From the NCBI RefSeq assembly GCF_002865645.1, contig NW_020194615.1, positions 434,001 through 498,000 on the forward strand: a stretch of DNA of 64,000 bases. Reading direction: 5' to 3'. The notes under the pieces are model-generated. The model had not been told where the DNA came from and did no database searches. It saw only the letters and a list, made by a program, of their open reading frames with translations. The position numbers and the translations under genes are program-made. Source of the stretch: Hyaloscypha bicolor E. Lineage: Eukaryota; Ascomycota; Leotiomycetes; Helotiales; Hyaloscyphaceae. Positions 12,229 to 22,426 of this stretch are shown piece by piece (within the stretch, counting starts at the first letter, position 1; every line of letters begins with the position of its first letter).

Positions 12229-13121
12229 TAGAACCATGAGGTTTAGATCTCTATTTTTCAAAGCCCTGTTTGCTTTGACTTATTTGCGCTAATGGGCACT
12301 TTTTGAAATAGCTATTTAGTCAAATCAATTTCATTAAATAAACCCTATTTAGCGATATTTGCATTTATTTTAAAGCTCATGGCAATCTGCTTCATTAATA
12401 TTCTATTAATAAAGCATTTTTATTTGCTTTTATAATTATTGCTTTATTTCTCTTAATTTGTTCTTTATTTCTAATTAATTTAATAACTTACTTATTAAAG
12501 TAATCCTATGCTAATTAAGAAGATAGCTACTAATATCCTTTATCCTCGCGTAATATAGTTGTCTAAAAGCACACTTATATATATTGCTTTATTTATAAAA
12601 AGATATTATAAGCCTCCCAAAATAAGTCCGTGCGCTTTAACCTTAAACTATTTGCTTACCAACGAGCCTTACAAGAATTTTTTGACCTTCTAAAATTTAT
12701 AAGAAATGCCTAGATTATTACTAGATAACATGACCACAGTCTAAATCACAACACCCACTCTTGCTTCACTTCGTTCTCAATACCCCAGCCTTTTGCGCCT
12801 CTACTCCCCTTTATTCACTTGACCCCTAGCAGCTTGACGCCCGTCGTCCTTGATACGGTGGTAGGGAGGCGGTCTACCCAAGTCGGGCTCCTCTCAAGAC
12901 AGCCAATTTCTGACGAGAGAGATCAAAGGTCCCGAACTGGATTCTGGAGGCGAGAATGGGCCCCTTCAGTACTAGGCAAAACCACCTCCTAACACAGCAG
13001 TTATGGGTTGTAATGCATTCCCGATTCAGTTTTTCGTTGTAACCTTTTATCTCTTGAAGGCTTCCCGGCTAGGGATTGGCGGAGCGGATTTCCAATGCGG
13101 GGACGACGACTACAATTGCCT
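12229..13121. other. AT-rich, repeat-like DNA without genes
   Basis: 12240-12720 is strongly AT-rich with frequent TAT/TTA runs and no open frames, as expected of RIP-decayed transposon sequence. 12720-13121 is of ordinary composition but has no supported coding region. I could not identify terminal repeats for an element covering it. Confidence 0.5.
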
Positions 13122-13458
13122 ACTCGTTCGGCGGGGCTCACCTGGTTCTCGCTTAGCACGCTTACCAGGTGAGGGAGGGCAATGCGCAAAACCCAGCAAT
13201 ACGCAAATATAAACCCCCACCAAAAATTAATTATTCGCGCATGATTTTGGGAGCAACGGCACGTAATCAATAACTCATTAAGAAGTAGAAATAGTTTCTT
13301 AATACTAAAACCTCTACCCTCTAAAATTTAGAGCCAAAAATCCGTGGTTGTAGGGGGTGTCAAATTTCCCCCTACAAATTTTTGCGGGGTTTTGCGCATT
13401 GCCTTCCCTCACCTGGTAAGCCTACCACACGAGAACCAGGTGAGCCCGGCCGAACGAG
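13122..13458. mobile_element. Foldback element with about 77 bp arms
   Basis: The left arm 13122-13199 and right arm 13382-13458 are inverted copies with few mismatches; shared blocks include GCTCACCTGGTTCTCG and GGCAATGCGCAAAAC. The 180 bp spacer contains its own smaller palindrome of the type TAGGGGG...CCCCCTA (13350-13376). No coding capacity. It lies next to a second foldback element inside the interval that separates the two HET fragments. Confidence 0.65.
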
Positions 13459-13484
13459 TAGTTCGTACGTACATACCACACCTA

Positions 13485-14207
13485 AGGTTTACGGAAAGCC
13501 ATAAGGATCAGAAGACCAAGCGATTTTCGAATCTGGTTTTCGACCTTCAATGTCTGATTTGTGGTACGTGCGCACCCAACCAAAAATCGCCTACATATTA
13601 TGCCCTCTCTTCCTGTGCCTCTACTTATTATTACTACTTAAAATATTACTCTCTTTTTAATTCTTATTTATATATATACGAGAGAGGGGCGAGAGAGGGG
13701 TAGATGGGGATGGGGGTGGGGGGGGAGGAGATGGAGGGCGAGTGAAAAGTGAAAAGTGAAAAGTGAAAAGCGAAAATTGAAAAGCGAGCTTTAAGGCATG
13801 CGACGCGAGGAAAAGGAAGCCCTATAATTATAGGCTACTTATCGCTAAATTTTAGGGCCACAATCACTAAATTATAGGCTATAGGTACTAAAAATTTAGT
13901 GCTTTGCAACGTAAATTTTTAGTAAGGTCCCCTTGCCCTGCCCTCCCCCCCTCCCCCCCTTCTCCCCTCTCCCCCTTCTCCCCTCTCTTACCCTTATACC
14001 TATAAAAAGAGCGAGAAGAATCAAAGAGAAAAAATATTTGAAGTAATAATAGAGGCACAGGGAGAGGGGGTATAATATATAGGCGTGGTGTATAGGTATT
14101 TGTGATTTTTGGTGGGGTGCGCACGTGCCACAAATCAGACATTGAAGGTCGAAAACCAGATTCGAAAATCGCTTGGTCTTCTGATCCTTACGGCTTTCCG
14201 TAAAGGT
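13485..14207. mobile_element. Large foldback element, arms of about 200 bp
   Basis: The left arm (13485 to about 13690) and right arm (about 13990-14207) are inverted copies. The outer 100 bp match almost perfectly, sharing CGATTTTCGAATCTGGTTTT and CTTCAATGTCTGATTTGTGG; the inner parts diverge into G-rich and C-rich simple sequence. The centre (about 13741-13930) has a GTGAAAA-type tandem repeat and short A/T palindromes. No transposase is visible, so it would depend on an enzyme supplied elsewhere. Confidence 0.65.
13739..13786. repeat. Microsatellite (AGTGAAA)n
   Basis: Tandem copies of GTGAAAA, four clean units then degenerate ones, at the centre of the large foldback element. Confidence 0.7.
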
Positions 14208-14765
14208 TACACATATGCTTTCGCGTAATCAGGGACTCGCGTGGAGAAACGTCGGTCGGTCCCTCGCTCGGAGTAACCCCACCAAGATGGTGGAAGCACC
14301 GCACCTTTAATCGCAACATCACCCCCTCGCCTCCGACCAATACATAGGAGGATGCGCACTCGCACAGGGCTCGTTCAATGGATTTCACCTACATTACACC
14401 TTTTTCTCTCTGCCTTCTTACCTTGTGGCAGCAGGAATACTTCTCTACTCTCTAAGCTCCCTAGGAGCAAGAAGCAAAGAAACAGAAACCCCACGCCCAA
14501 CGCCCAACGCCACCTCGCCTCCGGCTTCGCCAATGCATGTGTTATCGATATCTTATTATTGGTGGACAACCGTGTCACAATGGGCGGTGAATACGGCACC
14601 TGCCGCAGCTCGAGGCCCGTAGTGCTGCATGGAAACTTCAGCCTGAGACCCTGGTACAGTACATCCAAATCTCGACCATGTCCCACTTTCCAATTCATAT
14701 CCTCTGCTACCCAGAATTCACTACAACAAGTAGCTTATCACCAGTCCCATTATTGCCCATTAGCA

Positions 14766-16352
14766 ATGGCAGCAGCACCGGCAGAAGGTCCCTCCGACCC
14801 GACCTTAATTGAAGCTACAATTGAAGTCGTGAGATTTCTCCCGTCGATCCAAGGTTTGACGGTTAGAGCTGATCATTCGCAAACAGGAACATGGCAATGA
14901 AGACGAAGATGCAAACTCTACTTTCGACCCAAATGAGTAAGTTCTACGGAGTAGTAACAACATTTCCGGCTGTCCCCTACTGATATTATATAAGTGGCAC
15001 CGCCAGCGACACGACTTCATTGTCTTCAAGCGTCTCAAAGTATCGTTACGAAAATGGAAGACGTTACCACGGGTATAAGGATGGCTCGTATTTGTCCGTG
15101 GCCTCTATTTCTTAATATCAGCTTCTATGGGAAAGCCGCGACAATAATCTAATTGCTATCGTATTCAAGGATACCGAATGATGAGAAGCAGCTTAACGTC
15201 CAAGATTTGGGGTAAGCTCCGAGTCCTATTGTGATTGATTGGGTTTAATCGTGGGCGCTAGTCACCACTTATTGCTTCTCCTACTCAGGAACAAGCTTCA
15301 TCTTGCACCAATTCCCGAAAAGCCGCAGGTAGGGTTGTATCATATTCCGGCTACCAGGCACTACTGACTCTCTGTCAGAGAATCCTGGACATTGGTACTG
15401 GTACTGGTATTTGGGCAATGTCTGTCCCTTATTGTCTTTCCTTCCTTCTATAGCTCCTTCTAGATAAGGTCAAGGTCATGCTGACATGGTGTATACAGAG
15501 ATATGGCAGACCAATATGAATCAGCGGAGGTTATCGGCACAGACTTGGCTCCCACCCAACCAACTTTCGTTCCACCCAATTGCAAATTCGAAATTGACGA
15601 TGCATCAAGTGAATGGACTTTCACCCCGAACAGCGCGGACCTAGTCTTTTTTCGTTTCATGCTAGGTTGCTTTGCAGACTGGCCGGCTGTATACCGCGAA
15701 GCATTTAAGTAAGACTTATTGAAAATTCTAAATTCCCTAGAAGCCTTCTCTGAAATTTACCAAAAGGACTCTTAAGCCAGGTGGCTGGCTAGAACACCAC
15801 GAGGGAACCCCAGACCCACAGTCTGAGGACGGCACTGTCACGCCAGATAACCCTTTTGGAAGGTGGGGGCTATTGATAGCTCAGGCCAGCCAGATTTTGG
15901 GCAAAGACTTTGGAGTGGGGTACCATACAAAAAAGTTTATGGAGGAAGTTGGATTCATTAACGTTGTCGAGAAGAAGTACAAGCTCCCAATCGGGAGATG
16001 GCCAGCCGACCCTCGAATGAAGGAGCTAGGCATATGGTACCGCGCATATTTCGAGGATGGTATGGAAGGTTACGCAATGGCACTCCTGACTCGCGTTTTG
16101 AACGTACGTTCCTATCATATATCTGTATTGATATCGTATGGGTGGCTGGCTAATCATTCTGGCGACGACTAGTGGGAATTCCTCGAAGCGCAAGTATTCT
16201 TCGCCCAGCTGAGAGCAGCTTTCAAGGATAAGAGTATACACGCGTATTCCTACTTGTAAGTGCCTTTGGCTTTGGATATTGACCCTACTACAGGAACCTT
16301 ACTCTGACAGCAGCGTAGTACTTGTGTGTACGGACAAAAACCACCAGTTTAG
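14766..16352 (+). CDS. LaeA-like SAM-dependent methyltransferase, multi-exon
   Basis: Short exons joined by 45-65 bp introns give a LaeA-type protein. The N-terminal acidic segment is followed by YRYENGRRYHGYKDGSIPNDEKQ, then HHLLLLLLRNKLHLAPIPEKPQ. The SAM-binding motif I LDIGTGTGIWAIDMA follows (exon junctions near 15376, 15419 and 15500), then VIGTDLAP, DLVFFRFMLGCFADW and KTLKPGGWLEHHE. The last exon ends with a typical VYGQKPPV tail and stop at 16350-16352. All core motifs seem intact. Such enzymes are common in fungi, and most have unknown substrates; LaeA itself is a global regulator of secondary metabolism, but this relation does not prove that role. The gene sits between the two HET fragments. 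The open frame extends upstream, so the start is a best guess. Confidence 0.8.
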
Positions 16353-16944
16353 AAGACGAGACTTCCAACGGAAGGTCCTGCCACCTGGATCTGGCAAATT
16401 TCATTCTCTAGTACGGCGTCAAAGTTGATTCAATTGGCCAGGCAGTAAATTTCTCAGATCCTCTCTGCAAATATTTGATTAATTTCTGTACGTGTTGTTA
16501 GTCGTGTTTAGTCTAACTTCCGTACACTGATACGACCCTTAATCAGCACAAAAATTGATTAGAGTAGTCTTGGAAATATGTCACTATTGGTACTTTGGCA
16601 TCAATAGAATATCAGCATAATTTCAAAAGTAAACTAGGATCGCGTACCATCTGCTGGGACATTGTACAAGTGACCTACTTCCGTATATTCGAGAGGTCCC
16701 GATCAGCCACGGTTTTTATGGCCTAGACTACGTACTTTGTCGAACACTAGGGATTTAGAGACGTCTTGATCCCACAACGTGTGCAAGACAGAATAGAAAC
16801 TTTTCAAATACCAGATTTCTAATGTCTCTCTGAAAGATTCCTGAGCAATTTCTACAAAGTTCGTCAACTTATTTCTTCACACAAAATCTCCTCAAAACTG
16901 AACGGAGCTTCGCCACGCCGTGATCGCCAGTGATTTGCCCTCCT
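16353..16944. other. Intergenic, no gene seen
   Basis: Moderately AT-rich sequence between the methyltransferase gene and the 3' HET fragment. No open frame with coding character and no clear repeat ends could be found, although one border of whatever separated the HET halves should lie here. Confidence 0.5.
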
Positions 16945-18140
16945 TACTAGCTTCTCACATCCTTTGATTGTCCGGCCCCAAGGCCCTTCTTATCTACCTC
17001 GGCTACGATGAAAACGCCGCTCAAGTCTCCGAGGTCTTCACGTTATTCAAAAGTTGGCAGTACATACCAAGTGCTTCTCAGAAGGTGCCCGTAATCCTTC
17101 CGCGTTTGAGGGTGTTGATCTCTGGTCGTACTGTCCTTTCACAAATTCTTCGAAAGAGCTTGGTTCAAGAAGCGTTGGACGCTACGGGCGATTGGCCTTG
17201 CGAGACGAGCCATCCCAATTTGTGATAGAGGTGAACTCGAATGGGACGTTGTTTTCCCGTCATAGGTTGGATCACCAAGAACCACCCCTTGGATCGAATG
17301 CACCCTGACTTTTATGATATTGCCCTTTGCCTCCGTTGAAGACCTCGAGTTTGTTCAAAGACGCACCTACGGCGGCATAATGAATTATCAATTTTCGAAG
17401 AAGATGAGCTACCTTCTCACACCCCCTACAACGAATGAAATTCTCGCATTTTTCCAGCCGGAGAAGCGAAGCTATCCGTTCGAGGCCTTATTATTCTCAA
17501 TGAGGTTAAACTGGCGTGCCCAGTCCTGGGCAGAGAAGAGAAGGCTTTGCAATGCATTATTTTATCATGAAAAAGATCCGGAGATGCATTCTGTTGAGTT
17601 GTTGTGCAATGCCATCCACGAGAAAAATATCCCGTCGTGGTATGAGGACTCTCTCCGGGCTCTGAGTTTCATTCTGGTCGCAGGCATGCACAATTCAGGC
17701 CTGATCAGATATTTAGATCCTTACAAAGCATCCTTCGATGAGTGTCGGCATGCTGTTCAAACCGCTCGAACGCGATACACACAAAAGAGGAGCAAGAAGA
17801 GTGGCTCAAGACGACAGCCAATGGGGGAGCAATGGAGGACGCAGGCCTTGCACCGTTCCCTTCAGATTTGTTATGGGAAGAATTTATGATTGATGCTGCT
17901 CAAGCTTGTCACGTACGGAGATTCTTCCCTACTGTGTCGGGGTACTTCGGCCTAGGGCCAGCAGCAATGGGTGGTGAAGGCATCTTCTGTTGTATCTTTT
18001 TTAGCATCACCATTCCTTTCATTCTGCAAAAGGATGACAATATTTACTGCTTGTGGGTGAAGCATACGTTCACGGTGTCATGAATGGAGAAGCCATTGAG
18101 AGGTGGAAGCGAGGGAGGAGGAATAAGTTGTTTTCCAACT
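16945..18140 (+). pseudogene. HET (heterokaryon incompatibility) gene, 3' part
   Basis: Reading begins with HIL-stop-LSGPKALLIYLGYDEN, matching the segment that follows the AICINQ motif in HET domains (IYxxAxxVxVYLG). It continues, with frame changes, through FERAWFKKRWTLRAIGLARRAI (the PWFxRRWTLQE motif) and a long variable region (17314-17830). It ends with RRFFPTVSGYFGLGP...GEAYVHGVMNGEAI, the conserved HET C-terminus. Frameshifts near 17100, 17300, 17800 and 18060, plus stops at 17228-17300, show it is dead. It starts where the fragment at 11721-12228 breaks off and lies on the same strand. Confidence 0.75.
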
Positions 18141-18675
18141 ATACCAGATTATGACCGCAACTGCGATCGACAAATCTTGAAAAATCTGCCAGAGTCCGCA
18201 ACCATATTCTTGACCCAAGCCTATCAAGTCAATTTGCATGCTTTGGCGGTGCATCGGAGGCCGCGCACTTCCGACCAACTTCACTCATTGTTGTTTCAGG
18301 TGCTCCACAACCGAGGTGGGAAAAGGGGCGCTTCACCCTCCGCTTAGCTCTGCAGAATGCTCCAGATAATATAAATTCATATTCTCAATAAAGAATGGTA
18401 GGAGCAAACACCCTTTTGAGCCTTCCTTCCTTTTTATTCTTGTTCGCTTGGCACATTGAGCGCAAAGTGTGGCAAGCCTTCGCATTCCGGACATTGCAGC
18501 AAGTCAAATTCTATGAAAAGTATGCTAATAGTATACAAAAGATACACCTTATGCCATCACCATTTCCCGAGAAAATTAGGGAGAAGTATCTCCGCAAAAG
18601 ACAAACGCTGGCTCAAAGTACTTCGAACCAAAATGCCAACCAACAACCCAGTACTCACTCCAGCCTGCTCTATTC
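18141..18675. other. Intergenic, 3' to 3' region
   Basis: Lies between the end of the HET relic and the 3' end of the hemerythrin-like gene. Short open frames are present but have no supported start or domain. Confidence 0.4.
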
Positions 18676-19652
18676 TCACTTCTCCATCGCAAACTGCAGT
18701 TCCCTTGGTTTACTCCAGATCGAACAGGGACTAAACCTCCACGCGCCCTTGTGCTTCCTCGAGAACCAAAGCCACGACAAATACGGCACGAACCTACCAA
18801 CGAATTAGCACCGTACTTCTTTGGGAAGGAGAGAGCCAAGAGCGAGCCGGGAGTCGGAAACATCCCCCGGCCAGCGAGGTAAGGAGCTCGGGATATAGAA
18901 TAAAGAAATAAGTTGGTTACCAAGGGAACGGCGCCACCTGATTCTTATCAAACGTTTTGTCGAAGCTTCCGAGCGCGACTGGCATCACACGATACTATTT
19001 GCATCAGTACAATCCCATTGTAAGTTATAAAGGAAGAGAATACCGGATCGATAGCACCAGCCAAAATCCTCTTCTCGAGCTCTTGCCATAAATTTAGCAA
19101 CTTGTCTCCTCCATACTTCTCTAGCGCCAACAATGTCGGGATCTCATCATTCAGATGTTTGACCAATGCGGGCGTGAAACTATCAAGGATCTCCTTGAAA
19201 TCCTTCGGGTTGTATTCATGAGGTTTGGTACTGTACACATACTGGCCAAACCTCTTCAGGCCTTCCTCAAATGCGTGATGTTGCTGAAGATTGGTTTCCA
19301 TGAGTCCTGCTTGGCCGGTGTACACTTCGACTTCGGGGAAGAAGAACTCCTCCTCGTGGTGATGGTGCGTGTGGATCCCTTCGTGTATGCACTGGCAGAA
19401 GACCATGAAATCTGCGATGTCTTCGGGCTTGGTGACCTGCTCATATTGCAAGTGCACGGCGTTGAGGTTGCGGAAGAAGAGGTTGTGTACGAAGCACATG
19501 TCGGTCGCAACTTTGAGTGTCTCCTTGGAGACCTGGAGATGTTAGAGATGAGATATGTTAGGAATGCGGATGTGGAGGGGCATGCTCACCTCCTTCGAAG
19601 CTGTCGGCGAAGGGATGAGAGCGAATGGCTCGTTAGCCCACGGTTTTGTCAT
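18676..19652 (-). CDS. Hemerythrin-like (HHE domain) protein, four exons, 247 aa
   Basis: Exons on the minus strand are 19590-19652, 19044-19532, 18921-18994 and 18676-18793, all with GT-AG introns and frame kept. The second exon carries the HHE cation-binding helices: HxxxxHHHEEEFFFPEVE (CIHEGIHTHHHHEEEFF), QQHHAFEEGLKRF, and VKHLNDEIPTLLALEKYG, the alternating His and Glu ligands of a hemerythrin-like four-helix bundle. The C-terminal exon (FVPYLSWLWFSRKHKGAWRF...) is typical of the fungal family. A di-iron or other metal-binding role is known for the fold; the role in fungi is undefined. The start ATG at 19652 gives the usual short leader MTKPWANEPFALIP. Confidence 0.85.
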
Positions 19653-20343
19653 GATGCTTGACTCTGATGGCACACAGGAAGATTCTGGAAGATGACCCCT
19701 TGGTGACTTGACTTGAATGTCAATTGAAATCTTTGTATTGAGCTTCTGGCTTGAATAAAGAATCGAACGAGGGAAAGTGTTGACAGATAACAGAAATGCA
19801 ACGAGACTCGACCTTCCTCACAAACTCGCCCAATCTGGACCAAATGCTGACATTGGTAGTCCTCAGCCTCACCTCAGCGATCCATTAGTCGTCAATTTCC
19901 CGGGTATTATTTCTGTTGTAGGGCTGAAGGCCGAGGTCATCCGTCCAAGATGCCCAATGAAAGGCAATCTATTGTTGAAAGAACTCGAAAACATCGTCTC
20001 TATGGAGTCGCTAACAATCCAATTTCAGGTTGGGCGCGGCTTACTCCACGGGGCAGTTATTACGTAAGCGGGCTGAAAATGGGCTGAAATTGCAAGAACG
20101 GCCCGCCTGTTCCCGAGAAGAATTTGGGTTCGAAGTGGCTGGCTGATAGCATTGTTCCTTGTCAGCAGAAAGCTGCGCCTCCCAATCCATTCCAGTGGTG
20201 CTCCAACCATAAACCTGCCGGGTTTCGGCTGAACCGGCCGACATTGCCCTCAAGGGTGGTCGGACGTGGCTTCTCAAAATAGCTAGCGAGGGACGGCGAA
20301 CCTTCTCTTTCTGTCATAATTTTATGCGCAAAATCCCAATATC
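19653..20343. other. Divergent intergenic region
   Basis: Shared 5' flank of the minus-strand hemerythrin-like gene and the plus-strand gene at 20344. No additional gene is supported. Confidence 0.4.
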
Positions 20344-20748
20344 ATGCGGTTTTCATTCTTCCACGCCATCTATGAGGATATATCTAACACATCACGCGAC
20401 AACTATAGCCACAAAGATATCGAGGTCCGTGACGGTGTGCTCGATGCCGAGACAGATCAGGTAGCCAGTGTCACACCCCTTTTGGTAGAGCTGATAGGCC
20501 TCCTACTCCTTGCTGACGTTTAGGACCCTCCACAAAACCTTGCAACCCCGATGTTTCATCCAAGCACGAAAACGACTTCATTATATCGATCAACGTATTT
20601 TGTTGCTCTGCGGCTCGACTACCTGGAGATCATATCTTATCCGAACACCCTTCCTCAAACCTCTGGACTCGCAGTCCTTCCTCACATTCCAATATTTTGG
20701 TATGATCTTCGGAATCTTCGAAAAACCATCATCTGGTTCGCAGTCTAA
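20344..20748 (+). CDS. Hypothetical protein, two exons, 113 aa
   Basis: Exon 1 (20344-20460, 39 codons) and exon 2 (20524-20748, 75 codons) are joined by a 63 bp GT-AG intron with a TGCTGAC branch-like site. The product starts MRFSFFHAIYEDISNTSRDN and ends with a hydrophobic WFAV tail. It is rich in Tyr and Leu and has no motif I recognise. Splicing is consistent, which supports a real gene, but expression is unproven. Confidence 0.45.
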
Positions 20749-20866
20749 TGGAGATGTGCCTTCATTTGGCCGACCTGCAAACCGAGTGTTCATTTTTAAA
20801 ATGGTTGAGACTGCTCGTTTCTCAAAAGACACTGTGACCGTCGTCTCTGTGACTTTTTACACCTCA

Positions 20867-21392
20867 TTAATCTGCTCTCAAGGCTCGAATCCTTGTTGTT
20901 AAGGTGGGATATCGATATACATCTGTGCCACAACGGCCACTGACGATGCGTTCATCACGGTCCCACGCCGTTTGGTATACAATGTTCAACCACAATTTTC
21001 TTCTACTAGTTCTTTCAGATTGTGCCCTGCACTTTTCGAGATTGACTAGGGAAGTCCTTTTCTTCATGGTATCTCCTCCATTTCGATGTGTAGGACATTT
21101 GGCAATGCCTGAGCTTCTGCTGTATTTTTCATCCAAGGCGGCTCCTCGCTCTTGACCTTCTGCTGCAGGGTTTATCCACGGAGCTCCACGACTCTTCAAC
21201 GATTTCTGATGTCGCTTTACTCTACTCCTCGCCCGGTTTTCCCTCAAATATAACAACAACATGCTGGCACTGGCAATCAGCGTAGGTATCCCAACACCAA
21301 GCCACACAGCAACACCATGCGATGCCTGACATAGATGAGCACAATTAGGCTTCCCGGTGTTCTCGATGCCGTCTTCGAGAACAGTCCCTGCC
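20867..21392 (-). pseudogene. Putative single-pass membrane protein gene, 5' end cut by the hairpin element
   Basis: The minus frame reads TVLEDGIENTGKPNCAHLCQ, then a hydrophobic segment VWLGVGIPTLIASASMLLLYL, followed by a basic, soluble tail (LRENRARSRVKRHQK...). This suggests a Cys-containing outer part, one membrane pass and a cytosolic tail. The frame is open up to the 136 bp hairpin at 21393. Beyond the hairpin another coherent peptide (LTLTVCGSAGTTLYSSRYLE, about 21640-21530) may be its upstream part. If so the hairpin inserted into this gene. Family unknown and exon structure not resolved. Confidence 0.35.
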
Positions 21393-21528
21393 TATCCCTT
21401 CGTCCGGTGAGGCATTGCCACATTAGCGGCCGCACATAAATATCTCTAATTCAGCCAGAACGTAATCTGAATCAGGGATATTTATGTGCGGCCGCTAATG
21501 TAGCAATGCCTCACCGGCCGAAGGGATA
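21393..21528. mobile_element. 136 bp near-perfect hairpin element (MITE-like)
   Basis: Two arms of about 62 bp (21393-21454 and 21467-21528) are inverted copies with about five mismatches, almost without spacer. Each begins TATCCCTTCG and contains the NotI-type octamer GCGGCCGC. TA can be read at both ends, as expected for a TA-targeting element. No coding capacity. Confidence 0.75.
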
Positions 21529-22426
21529 AGGTAGTGAAGTAGCGTAGAAGTCACCATCTCCTGATACCGGGGATGAGCGAAGCTTTCTAGGTATCTGGAC
21601 GAATAAAGTGTAGTGCCGGCGCTCCCGCAAACTGTCAGTGTGAGATCGACACTCAAACCTCAGTCATTGCAGGCATTGGGTTTTAGCGAGCAATGCTGAA
21701 TAGGGGTTAAGCGAATTCCATTGGTGCGTTATGACCGCGCAAAATTAGCAGCTGAATGAGCTGGTCCGTATATTATTGGCTGTGCATCAATAAGAGATAC
21801 TACTCAAGTCTTTATCTGATTCTTTGGTACAGTCACGGCTGTATATTCTCCTTAGGTTTGTAAACTTGTACCGTTCTCATCCATCAACATTGAAGGTAAC
21901 AATAATATTCGATCACCAGCGGAACATAGAGATCCTTATTGAAAATTTCCGAAGAATTATTTTAAGTAGTCGCGCAAGGACTTTTATACGCGGGGGGGTT
22001 AGTCCTCCAATTAAGTTTCGTGGCTTCGTCATTGCACGACAGAATAAATGAAGCTTAAGAATCCTCCGCGGAAGATCTTGAAACTCCGCTAGTCCCCGCA
22101 TTCAAAATGCGGTGTGCGTACATTCTTCCTGGCTTCTGGTTGGATATCGCCTTCGGAATAATTAGCAAGACCATCCTCGGGGATTCTTTGGACCGAACAC
22201 CCACGTTGACCCTCAAGGCTAAACATTGAATTTTCACCGTCACCATTAGGCATGGCCATTATATGTGTGTTCGATTTAGCCCAAGGACCAGAGTGTCCCT
22301 GTATAAAGTGTTGGTGAGGTGCTGGGGGTCTTTCAATCAGAGAAGGCTATCGTTAACTTGAGCATCAAACAGATCTGTCCACGCCCAACTTCAAAATTAC
22401 TGATGCCTCGATAATCTAAAACAAAT
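21529..22426. other. Upstream region of the GH30 gene
   Basis: Apart from the possible membrane-protein remnant just right of the hairpin, nothing is supported. The right end holds the GH30 promoter. Confidence 0.4.
22302..22307 (+). promoter_or_regulatory. TATA box of the GH30 gene
   Basis: TATAAA lies 120 bp upstream of the GH30 start codon, in a region free of other open frames; a plausible TATA box for a strongly regulated secreted enzyme. Confidence 0.4.

Noticed and set aside
12840..13010. Possible rRNA fragment
   Set aside because: Some phrases look rRNA-like by eye, but I could not match any conserved core segment.
14766..16352. LaeA-like gene taken as sign of a secondary-metabolite cluster
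   Set aside because: LaeA-like methyltransferases are common in fungal genomes, and no polyketide synthase, peptide synthetase or terpene cyclase appears in the window.
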